Assembly (NCBI GenBank): GCA_032718475.1
Contig: JAUCBJ010001317.1
Span: 1-20,288, forward strand
Direction: 5' to 3'
Length of the DNA: 20,288 nucleotides
Source of the DNA: Nemertoderma westbladi
Taxonomy: Eukaryota; Xenacoelomorpha; Nemertodermatida; Nemertodermatidae
Shown piece by piece: positions 1 through 10,800 of this stretch (position 1 is its first letter; every line of letters begins with the position of its first letter). The notes under the pieces are model-generated. The model was not told the DNA's origin. It worked only from the letters and a program-made list of their open reading frames with translations, and made no database searches. A program made the position numbers and the translations under genes.

Positions 1-20
1 TACAAACACGACACACAGTG

Positions 21-180
21 GATATAAGTACCGATTTATTATCGTATACACACACGACACACAGTGGATGGTCACGTCGCGTGTCTTGTGATTTAGACTA
101 GACAGCAGTGCAGCCATTGCTGTAAACAGAAAGCAACTGTGTGTCGTGTGTATATACGATATTAATCGGCACTTTATCTC
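21..180. mobile_element. short inverted-repeat (MITE-like) element
   Basis: The arm at 21-65 and the reverse complement of 136-180 match closely. The inner 25 bases differ at one position and the outer 20 bases align with small indels. The arms enclose about 70 bp of unique sequence, so the unit could fold into a long hairpin. A direct copy of CACGACACACAGTGGAT lies at 7-23 and again at 53-69, so a further partial copy touches the window edge and the true outer boundary may be off-window. There is no coding capacity. Its family is not recognised. It could be a foldback MITE or part of a larger palindromic element. Confidence 0.55.
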
Positions 181-1054
181 TTGCACTAAAGGTAGATTTC
201 TAATCGTAAAGTGACTAAGTGGGTGTTCCTTTTGTTTCTATTGTGTTTCAATCTACGGAATAGCGACACAACAGTGCGGCCCTTGCCCTTTCGAACTGCG
301 GTGAATTCATTAATACTCAATGGAGTATGGTAACCTCTCCAACCCCCTAACTGTACTTTATTAGCCGGGCCTTTCTGATTGGCGCGGCGTGCGAGCCGTT
401 CAAAGGGGCTCTTCTCCAATTCGAACGATGATTGGTTAAACTCCGTTTGAAGAATACCGCGCTTGGGTTCCAGGGAATATTTTGTCTTTGATCTTGATGA
501 TGTTTGCAATGGTGGGTTTCTTAGGATTTATACGAGTAGCTATTGCCTATTGCACTCTCACAGAAATAGACAGACATCCTTAGCATTATTATGTACTCAC
601 TCACACTGTAGCACTTCCAGTCCAGTCCATGCGTCGCTTCATTTAGCCTTAGCGACTTAGCTAAAGAGATGTTGGCTTTTATTTGATATTTTATTGATTT
701 GGAGTTGTTGCACCTTGCCCGTTGCCCTGCGTAGAAATCGATTTAATGAATCTTTTAGACTGTCTTCTTGTACACTGTACTGTGCCTAGGGATTCAGTTA
801 ACCGTAACACACTCTTTTACCAGTTGGTATGGCTACACCGAGTACGAGTATAAGATAGTTAGTTTATTCGTTTATTTATAGGCTGATTGGTTGATATTAT
901 TTCTCGTTGTATTGGATATCAAATACCCGTAATTCAGTAATTGAACAGTTCAGGATTATCCTCCACCAACTGACCAATCTATTTATTTATGTTTGCATAA
1001 CACGTATTACAGTATTATTCCGTAACACATATTGTTTATCTTTCGAACGACAGA
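181..1054 (+). other. upstream region of the FAM120-like gene (5' flank / 5' UTR)
   Basis: No supported coding sequence was found; the short open frames here look like chance. The part from about 240 to 470 is GC-richer than its surroundings and contains CCAAT-type pentamers, so the transcription start probably lies in or just after it. The stretch from 480 to 1054 is AT-rich and may be 5' UTR, a 5' UTR intron, or both. A pyrimidine-rich run ending in CAG at 1053, directly before the ATG, would allow a splice acceptor there, but this is only a possibility. Confidence 0.4.
378..435 (+). promoter_or_regulatory. candidate CCAAT-box promoter cluster
   Basis: Three CCAAT pentamers lie within 58 bases: inverted at 378-382, direct at 416-420, inverted at 431-435. 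They sit in a locally GC-rich stretch containing GGCGCGGCG. CCAAT boxes bound by NF-Y are typical of TATA-less housekeeping promoters, which would suit a FAM120 gene. No TATA box is placed convincingly. This is inferred from position and composition; single CCAAT pentamers are common by chance. Confidence 0.3.
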
Positions 1055-1857
1055 ATGGGTGTAAAGGGATTACAGACCTACATAGAGAACCACTGCCCGG
1101 ACGCACAAATAAAAGTGCGACTGGATCTCGAAGCTAAGAAGTTCCAGGAACGTAGTGGGCGGCGTGCGGTGTTGGTTGTAGACGGATTGAGTTGTCTGCA
1201 TAAACTCTACCCGCCGGAGATAGCCTGGGTTTTCGGGGGACAATGGCGGGAATACATGTCCTACCTGAATAACTTTATAGCGGCATTCCACAAATGCGGC
1301 ATCGATTTAGTGTTTATATTTGACGGCACTGTGGACCGATGTCGTAGGCGGGAGTGGGCCCGCCGTCGCTTAGCAACCCGAAACGATATCGCGCAGATAT
1401 TCAAAGATATAAAGTCCCACAACGCAGAACCCTCAGGGAACCACACCACTATAGTCTCTGCGTTGGGGACCTTTACTAGACTAGCGTTGAAGTCCCTGGG
1501 GGCCAACGTGTTGCAGACGACGCGAGACGCAGACACCGAGATCGCCAACTACTCCCGATGCCATCGCTGCATGGGGATCCTCTCACAGGACAGCGACTAC
1601 CTCGTCTACGACGTGACCTACTACTCGTCGGGTGCGCTCTCGATAGACCGTAAGAACCACGCCGTTACCACCTACAGATACGAACGCGACCGGTTGGCCC
1701 ACCATCTCACGATGGAACCCCAGCGACTGCCGCTGTTCGCGTCTCTAGTTGGCAACGACTACGTCGACTTCTATTCGTTGGGTTCGTGGCACCGACAGTT
1801 GACGCAGCGCTACTCGGGTCCCGTTCCCTTCGTCGAGTTGATCCCGGCGGTCGCGAG
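1055..1857 (+). CDS. FAM120B: exon 1: XPG/FEN1-like N-terminal domain
   Basis: The start ATG has a purine at -3 and G at +4, and the protein begins with MGV+G, the invariant N-terminus of FEN1/XPG relatives, which fixes the start. The domain runs through VDGLSCLHKLY (about residue 42), GGQWREY (61), FDG (89), REWARRRL (99), IKSH (119), TRDADTEIANY (156), QDSDYLVYD (178) and LVGNDY (231). The open frame runs on to a TAG at 1859-1861, but that stop lies in the intron. The exon ends at 1857 with GAG|GTAGGT, a strong donor, leaving two bases of a split codon that exon 2 completes as AGA (Arg268). A FAM120-type continuation (residues 268 onward) appears at once in exon 2, supporting the junction. 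Confidence 0.92.
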
Positions 1858-4800
1858 GTAGGTCGGTGCACTGTTACAGCCCCCCAAAGTAGCCGTTACC
1901 AGTTACTGTTACCTGGTTACAGCCCCCCAAAGTAGCCGTTACCAGTTACTGTTACCTGGTTACAGCCAGCCCCCCAAAGTAGCCGTTACTGTTACAGCCC
2001 TCCAAAGTAGCCGTTACTGTTACAGCCCCACAAAGTAGCCGTTACTGTTACAGCCCCCCAAAGTAGCCGTTACTGTTACTGTTACAGCCCACCAAAGTAG
2101 CCGTTAATGTTACTGTTACAGCCCCCCAAAGTAGCCGTTACTGTTACAGTTACAGCCCCCCAAAGTAGCCGTTACTGGTACAGCCCCCCAAAGAAGCCGT
2201 TACTGTTACTGTTACAGCCCCCCAAAGTAGCCGTTATTGTTACAGCCCCACAAAGTAGCCGTTACTGTTACTGTTACTGTTACAGCCCCCCAAAGTAGCC
2301 CTTACTGTTACTGTTACAGCCCCCCAAAGTAGCCGTTACTGTTACAGCCCCCCAAAGTATCCGTTACTGTTACTGTTACTGTTACAGCCCCCCAAAGTAG
2401 CCGTTATTGTTACAGCCCCACAAAGTAGCCGTTACTGTTACTGTTACAGCCCCCCAAAGTAGCCCTTACTGTTACTGTTACAGCCCCCCAAAGTAGCCGT
2501 TACTGTTACAGCCCCCCAAAGTAGCCGTTACTGTTATAGCCCCCCAAAGTAGCCGTTACTTTTACAGCCCCCAAAAGTAGCCGTTACCAGTTTCTGTTAC
2601 CTGGTTACAGCCCCCCAAAGTAGCCGTTACTGTTACAGCCCTCCGAAGTAGCCGTTACTGGTACAGCCCCCAAAGTAGCCGTTACTGTTACAGCCCCCCA
2701 AAATAGCCGTTACTGTTACTGTTATAGCCCCCCAAAGTAGCCGTTACTGTTATAGCCCCCCAAAGTAGCCGTTACTGTTACAGCCCCCAAAAGTAGCCGT
2801 TACCAGTTTCTGTTACCTGGTTACAGCCCCCCAAAGTAGCCGTTACTGTTACAGCCCTCCGAAGTAGCCGTTACTGGTACAGCCCCCAAAGTAGCCGTTA
2901 CTGTTACAGCCCCCCAAAGTAGCCGTTACTGTTACTGTTATAGCCCCCCAAAGTAGCCGTTACTGTTATAGCCCCCCAAAGTAGCCGTTACTGTTTCAGC
3001 CCCCCAAAGTAGCCGTTACTGGTACAGCCCCCCAAAGTAGCCGTTACTGTTACAGCCCCACAAAGTAGCCGTTACCAGTTACTGTTACCTGGTTACAGTC
3101 CCCCAAAGTAGCCGTTACTATTACTGTTACAGCCCCCCAAAGTAGCCGTTACTGTTACTGTTTCTGTTACAGCCCCCCAAAGTAGCCGTTACTGTTACTG
3201 TTACTGTTACAGCCCACCAAAGTAGCCGTTACTGTTACAGCCCCCCAAAGTAGCCGTTACTTTTACAGCCCCCCAAAGTTGCCGTTACTGTTACAGCCCC
3301 CCAAAGTAGCCGTTACTGGTACAGCCCCCCAAAGTAGCCGTTACTGGTACAGCCCCCCAAAGTACCCGTTACTGTTACCTGGTTAAAGCCCCCCAAAGTA
3401 GCCGTTACTGTTACAGCCCCCCAAAGTAGCCGTTACTTTTACAGCCCCCCAAAGTTGCCGTTACTGTTACTGTTACCTGGTTAAAGCCCCCCAAAGTAGC
3501 CGTTACTGGTACAGCCCCCCAAAGTAGCCGTTACTTTTACAGCCCCCCAAAGTTGCCGTTACCAGTTACTGTTACCTGGTTAAAGCCCCCCAAAGTAGCC
3601 GTTACTGTTACAGCCCACCAAAGTAGCCGTTACTGTTACAGCCCTCCAAAGTAGCCGTTACTGGTACAGCCCCACAAAGTAGCCGTTACTTTTACAGCCC
3701 CCCAAAGTAGCCGTTACTATTACTTTTACAGCCCCCCAAAGTTGCCGTTACCAGTTACTGTTACCTGGTTAAAGCCCCCCAAAGTAGCCGTTACTGTTAG
3801 AGCCCCCCAAAGTAGCCGTTACTGTTACAGCCCCCCAAAGTAGCCGTTACTGTTACAGCCCCCCAAAGTAGCCGTTACTGTTACAGCCCCCCAAAGTAGC
3901 CGTTACTATTACTGTTACAGCCCCCCAAAGTAGCCGCTACTGTTACTGTTACTGTTACAGCCCACCAAAGTAGCCGTTACTGTTACTGTTACAGCCCCCC
4001 AAAGTAGCCGTTACTGTTACAGCCCTCCAAAGTAGCCGTTACTGTTACAGCCCCACAAAGTAGCCGTTACTATTACTGTTACAGCCCCCCAAAGTAGCCG
4101 CTACTGTTACTGTTACTGTTACAGCCCACCAAAGTAGCCGTTACTGTTACTGTTACAGCCCCCCAAAGTAGCCGTTACTGTTACAGCCCTCCAAAGTAGC
4201 CGTTACTGTTACAGCCCCCCAAAGTAGCCGTTACTGTTACAGCCCTCCAAAGTAGCCGTTACTGTTACAGCCCCACAAAGTAGCCGTTACTTTTACAGCC
4301 CCCCAAAGTAGCCGTTACTATTACTGTTACAGCCCCCCAAAGTAGCCGCTACTGTTACTGTTACTGTTACAGCCCACCAAAGTAGCCGTTACTGTTACTG
4401 TTACAGCCCCCCAAAGTAGCCGTTACTTTTACAGCCCCCCAAAGTAGCCGTTACTGGTACAGCCCCACAAAGTAGCCGTTACTTTTACAGCCCCCCAAAG
4501 TAGCCGTTACTGTTACTATTACAGCCCCCCAAAGTAGCCGTTACTGTTACTATTACAGCCCCCCAAAGTAGCCGTTACTGTTACTGTTACAGCCCCCCAA
4601 AAGTAGCCGTTACTGTTACAGCCCTCCAAAGTAGCCGTTACTGGTACAGCCCCCAAAGTAGCCGTTACTGTTACAGCCCCCCAAAGTAGCCGTTACTGTT
4701 ACTGTTACAGCCCCCCAAAGTAGCCGTTACTGTTACAGCCCCACAAAGTAGCCGTTACCAGTTACTGTTACCTGGTTACAGCCCCCCCAAAGTAGCCGTT

Positions 4801-7800
4801 TCTGTTACAGCCCTCCAAAGTAGCCGTTACTGTTACAGCCCCACAAAGTAGCCGTTACCAGTTACTGTTACCTGGTTACAGCCCCCTAAAGTAGCCGTTA
4901 CTGTTACAGCCCTCCAAAGTAGCCGTTACTGTTACAGCCCTCCAAAGTAGCCGTTACCAGTTACTGTTACCTGGTTACAGCCCCCCAAAGTAGCCGTTAC
5001 TGTTATTGCCCTCCAAAGCAAAGTAGCCGTTACCAGTTACTGTTACCTGGTTAAAGCCCCCCAAAGTAGCCGTTACTGTTACAGCCCTCCAAAGTAGCCG
5101 TTACTGGTACAGCCCCCCAAAGTAGCCGTTACTGTTACAGCCCCCCAAAGTAGCCGTTACTGTTACAGCCCCCCAAAGTAGCCGTTACTGTTTCTGTTAC
5201 AACCCCCCAAAGTAGCCGTTACTGTTACAGCCCCCAAAGTAGCCGTTACTGTTACAGCCCCCCAAAGTAGCCGTTACTGTTACTGTTACAGCCCCCCAAA
5301 GTAGCCGTTACTGTTACAGCCCTCTAAAGTAGCCGTTACTGGTACAGCCCCCAAAGTAGCCGTTACTGTTACAGCCCCCCAAAGTAGCCGTTACTGTTAC
5401 AGCCCCCCAAAGTAGCCGTTACTGTTACAGCCCCCCAAAGTAGCCGTTACTGTTACTGTTACAGCCCCCCAAAGCCGTTACTGTTACAGCCCTCCAAAGT
5501 AGCCGTTACTGGTACAGCCCCCAAAGTAGCCGTTACTGTTACAGCCCCCCAAAGTAGCCGTTACTGTTACTGTTACTGTTACTGTTACAGCCCCCCAAAG
5601 TAGCCGTTACTGTTACAGCCCCACAAAGTAGCCGTTACCAGTTACTGTTACCTGGTTAAAGCCCCACAAATTTGCCGTTACTTTTACAGCCCCCCAAAGT
5701 AGCCGTTACTGTTACTGTTACAGCCCCCCAAAGTAGCCGTTACTGTTACAGCCCCCCAAAGTAGCCGTTACTGTTACAGCCCCACAAAGTAGCCGTTACC
5801 AGTTACTGTTACCTGGTTACAGCCCCCAAAAGTAGCCGTTACCAGTTTCTGTTACCTGGTTACAGCCCCCCAAAGTAGCCGTTACTGTTACAGCCCTCCG
5901 AAGTAGCCGTTACTGGTACAGCCCCCAAAGTAGCCGTTACTGTTACAGCCCCCCAAAGTAGCCGTTACTGTTACTGTTATAGCCCCCCAAAGTAGCCGTT
6001 ACTGTTATAGCCCCCCAAAGTAGCCGTTACTGTTACAGCCCCCAAAAGTAGCCGTTACCAGTTTCTGTTACCTGGTTACAGCCCCCCAAAGTAGCCGTTA
6101 CTGTTACAGCCCTCCAAAGTAGCCGTTACTGGTACAGCCCCCCAAAGTAGGCGTTACTGTTACTGTTACAGCCCTCCAAAGTAGCCGTTACTGTTACAGC
6201 CCCACAAAGTAGCCGTTACCAGTTACTGTTACCTGGTTACAGCCCCCCAAAGTAGCCGTTACTGTTACAGCCCTCCAAAGTAGCCGTTACTGGTACAGCC
6301 CCCCAAAGTAGGCGTTACTGTTACTGTTACAGCCCTCCAAAGTAGCCGTTACTGTTACAGCCCCACAAAGTAGCCGTTACCAGTTACTGTTACCTGGTTA
6401 CAGCCCCCCAAAGTAGCCGTTACTGTTACAGCCCTCCAAAGTAGCCGTTACTGTTACAGCCCCCCAAAGTAGCCGTTACTGTTACAGCCCCCCAAAGTAG
6501 CCGTTACTGTTACAGCCCCCAAAAGTAGCCGTTACTGTTACTGTTACAGCCCCCCAAAGTAGCCGTTACTGTTACAGCCCTCCAAAGTAGCCGTTACTGG
6601 TACAGCCCCCAAAGTAGCCGTTACTGTTACAGCCCCCCAAAGTAGCCGTTACTGTTACTGTTACAGCCCCCCAAAGTAGCCGTTACTGTTACAGCCCCAC
6701 AAAGTAGCCGTTACCAGTTACTGTTACCTGGTTAAAGCCCCACAAATTTGCCGTTACTTTTACAGCCCCCCAAAGTAGCCGTTACTGTTACTGTTACAGC
6801 CCCCCAAAGTAGCCGTTGCTGTTACAGCCCCCCAAAGTAGCCGTTACTGTTACAGCCCCACAAAGTAGCCGTTACCAGTTACTGTTACCTGGTTACAGCC
6901 CCCCAAAGTAGCCGTTACTGTTACAGCCCTCCAAAGTAGCCGTTACTGGTACAGCCCCCCAAAGTAGGCGTTACTGTTACTGTTACAGCCCTCCAAAGTA
7001 GCCGTTACTGTTACAGCCCCACAAAGTAGCCGTTACCAGTTACTGTTACCTGGTTACAGCCCCCCAAAGTAGCCGTTACTGTTACAGCCCTCCAAAGTAG
7101 CCGTTACTGGTACAGCCCCCCAAAGTAGGCGTTACTGTTACTGTTACAGCCCTCCAAAGTAGCCGTTACTGTTACAGCCCCACAAAGTAACCGTTACCAG
7201 TTACTGTTACCTGGTTGAAGCCCCCCAAAGTAGCCGTTACTGTTACAGCCCCCCAAAGTAGCCGTTACTGTTACAGCCCCCAAACTAGCCGTTACTGGTA
7301 CAGCCCCCCAAAGTAGCCGTTACTGTTACAGCCCTCCAAAGTAGCCGTTACTGTTACCTGGTTAAAGCCCCCCAAAGTAGCCGTTACTGTTACAGCCCCC
7401 CAAAGTAGCCGTTACTGTTACAGCCCTCCAAAGTAGCCGTTACTGTTACAGCCCCACAAAGTAGCGGTTACCAGTTACTGTTACCTGGTTACAGCCCCCC
7501 AAAGTAGCCGTTACTGTTACAGCCCCACAAAGTAGCCGTTACCAGTTACTGTTACCTGGTTAAAGCCCCCCAAAGTAGCCGTTACTGTTAGAGCCCCCCA
7601 AAGTAGCCGTTACTGTTACAGCCCCCCAAAGTAGCCGTTACTGTTACAGCCCCCCAAAGTAGCCGTTACTGGTACAGCCCCCCAAAGTAGCCGTTACTGT
7701 TACAGCCCCCCAAAGTAGCCCTTACTGTTACTGTTACAGCCCCCCAAAGTAGCCGTTACTGGTACAGCCCCCCAAAGTAGCCGTTACTGTTACAGCCCAC

Positions 7801-10800
7801 CAAAGTAGCCGTTACTGTTACAGCCCCCCAAAGTAGCCGTTACTGCTACAGCCCCCCAAAGTAGCCGTTACTGCTACAGCCCACCAAAGTAGCCGTTACT
7901 GTTACAGCCCCCCAAAGTAGCCGTTACTGTTACAGCCCCCCAAAGTAGCCGTTACTGCTACAGCCCCCCAAAGTAGCCGTTACTGTTACTGTTACAGCCC
8001 CCCAAAGTAGCCGTTACTGTTACAGCCTGCCAAAGTAGCCGTTACTGTTACAGCCCCCCAAAGTAGCCCTTACTGTTACTGTTACAGCCCCCCAAAGTAG
8101 CCGTTACTGGTACAGCCCCCCAAAGTAGCCGTTACTGTTACAGCCCACCAAAGTAGCCGTTACTGCTACAGCCCCCCAAAGTAGCCGTTACTGTTACAGC
8201 CCTCCAAAGTAGCCGTTACTGTTACAGCCCCCCAAAGTAGCCGTTACTGGTACAGCCCCCCAAAGTACCCGTTACTGTTACTGTTACAGCCCCCCAAAGT
8301 AGCCGTTACTGTTACTGTTACAGCCCCCCAAAGTAGCCGTTACTGGTACAGCCCCACAAAGTAGCCGTTACTGTTACTGTTACAGCCCCCCAAAGTAGCC
8401 GTTGCTGGTACAGCCCCACAAAGTAGCCGTTACTGTTACTGTTACAGCCTGCCAAAGTAGCCGTTACTGTTACAGCCCCCCAAAGTAGCCCTTACTGTTA
8501 CTGTTACAGCCCCCCAAAGTAGCCGTTACTGGTACAGCCCCCCAAAGTAGCCGTTACTGCTACAGCCCCCCAAAGTAGCCGTTACTGTTACAGCCCTCCA
8601 AAGTAGCCGTTACTGTTACAGCCCCCCAAAGTAGCCGTTACTGGTACAGCCCCCCAAAGTACCCGTTACTGTTACTGTTACAGCCCCCCAAAGTAGCCGT
8701 TACTGTTACTGTTACAGCACCCCAAAGTAGCCGTTACTGTTACAGCACCCCAAAGTAGCCGTTACTGTTACAGCCCCCCAAAGTAGCCGTTACTGGTACA
8801 GCCCCCCAAAATAGCCGTTACTGGTACAGCCCCCCAAAGTATCCGTTACTGTTACAGCCCTCCAAAGTAGCCGTTACTTTTACCTGGTTAAAGCCACCTG
8901 GGTAGCCGTTACTGTTTCTGTTACAGCCCCCCAAAGTAGCCGTTACTGTTACTGTTACAGCCCCCCAAAGTAGCCGTTACTGTTACAGCCCCCCAAAGTA
9001 GCCGTTACTGTTACAGCCCCACAAAGTAGCCGTTACTGGTACAGCCCCCCAAAGTAGCCGTTACTGGTACAGCCCCCAAAGTAGCCGTTACTGTTACTGG
9101 TACAGCCCCCCAAAGTAGCCGTTACTGTTACTGTTACAGCCCCCCAAAGTACCCGTTACTGTTACTGTTACAGCCCCCCAAAGTAGCCGTTACTGTTACA
9201 GCCCCCCAAAGTAGCCGTTACTGTTACAGCCCCCCAAAGTACCCGTTACGGTTACAGCCCCCCAAAGTAGCCGTTACTGTTACAGCCCTCCAAAGTAGCC
9301 GTTACCAGTTACTGTTACCTGGTTAAAGCCCCCCAAAGTAGCCGTTACTGTTACAGCCCCCCAAAGTAGCCGTTACGGTTACAGCCCCCCAAAGTAGCCG
9401 TTACTGTTACAGCCCCCCAAAGTAGCCGTTACTGTTACAACCCCCCAAAGTAGCCGTTACTGTTACTGTTACAGCCCCCCAAAGTAGCCGTTACTGTTAC
9501 TGTTACAGCCCCCCAAAGTAGCCGTTACTGGTACAGCCCCCCAAAGTAGCCGTTACTGTTACAGCCCCACAAAGTAGCCGTTACTGTTACTGTTACAGCC
9601 CCCCAAAGTAGCCGTTACTGTTACTGTTACAGCCCCCCAAAGTAGCCGTTACTGGTACAGCCCCCCAAAGTAGCCGTTACTGTTACAGCCCCCCAAAGTA
9701 GCCGTTACTGGTACAGCCCCCCAAAGTAGCCGTTACTGTTACAGCCCCCCAAAGTAGCCGTTACTGGTACTGTTACAGCCCCCCAAAGTAGCCGTTACTG
9801 TTACTGTTACAGCCCCCTTTGAAAAAAAACTTGAAAAGAAAAACTTGAAAAATATTACAGTACTAAAATATTGTTTTATAATACTACAGTGGTGTTTTCA
9901 AGTTTCCAAGCAATAGCACTTGTGGTTTTTAAAATGCAGCATTTTTAATCTGGTCATCTGCCATTGTTGCGGATGGGACTAAGCCATGTCATTGTGCTGA
10001 TAGATTATGTTTGCTCATAAGATACACTGATATTTTGAGTTAAGAAACTATCAACAATGTTTATTAGACATTCATTTTGTTAAAAAATAAGAACATTGTT
10101 GTTATAAAAATACGTAAAAAATCTAAAATTCTATAAGAATACTTAAAAAAATCTAAGAAATTCAGCAGCGTATCTTAGTGGTCCCATCTCTAGGGAAATA
10201 AGAAGCTATTATATAAATTATCAACGTCACAGAAAATTGTTTAACATGTACTACAATACCACAGTGATACAACTTAATATTTAGTTGGTGCCTACGAAAA
10301 ATCGTACTTCTGGTACATTATGAATGTTGCGGATGGGACATTATGTACTTGTTTATCGAATATTGTGGGATTACGGTAAATTTAAAGCAACGCCAATTGG
10401 AGGGAAAGATGGCAGCGAATGCAAACGACAAAAATTGGCTTTATGTTCATAACACAAACATCTATAATGATTCAACTAATGACCCGCCCGCAACTTTCCT
10501 AACAAATTAGTAAATACTTAATAGTAAATACTAAATACTAAAAAGTTTAGAAACCACCAGTATAGTAAGTGGAACTGCTGAAAGTTGCATATCAATGTCG
10601 CCAATGTCATTTGTTTGACAATACGGACTGGACAGTTGCCATCAAACTTTCCAATTATATTATTGACTTTTCACATTCAGTCATTTGGCATTGTGGAACT
10701 AATTAATAGGTAAATCAACCCTTGTAAAGTATAATACCGACGTTGTTGACATACCAATTTATCTGTGAGGTAGAGCCAACATCTTGTTGCTTAACATTGT

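Noticed and set aside
186-509. Reverse-strand 107-codon open frame upstream of the gene
   Set aside because: No recognisable domain, and it overlaps the GC-richer candidate promoter; composition explains the open frame.
2107-2298. Open frame in the minisatellite (PPKVAVTVTV-like repeats)
   Set aside because: It is a pure translation of the repeat units, interrupted as soon as unit lengths change frame.
1871-9817. Resemblance to a CRISPR array or telomeric repeat
   Set aside because: Units are contiguous with no unique spacers, the sequence is inside a spliced eukaryotic intron, and the unit is not telomere-like.
1871-9817. Stable G-quadruplex formation by the G6 runs of the minus strand
   Set aside because: Runs are 22 or more bases apart, so loops would be long; possible but not supported enough to annotate as a feature.
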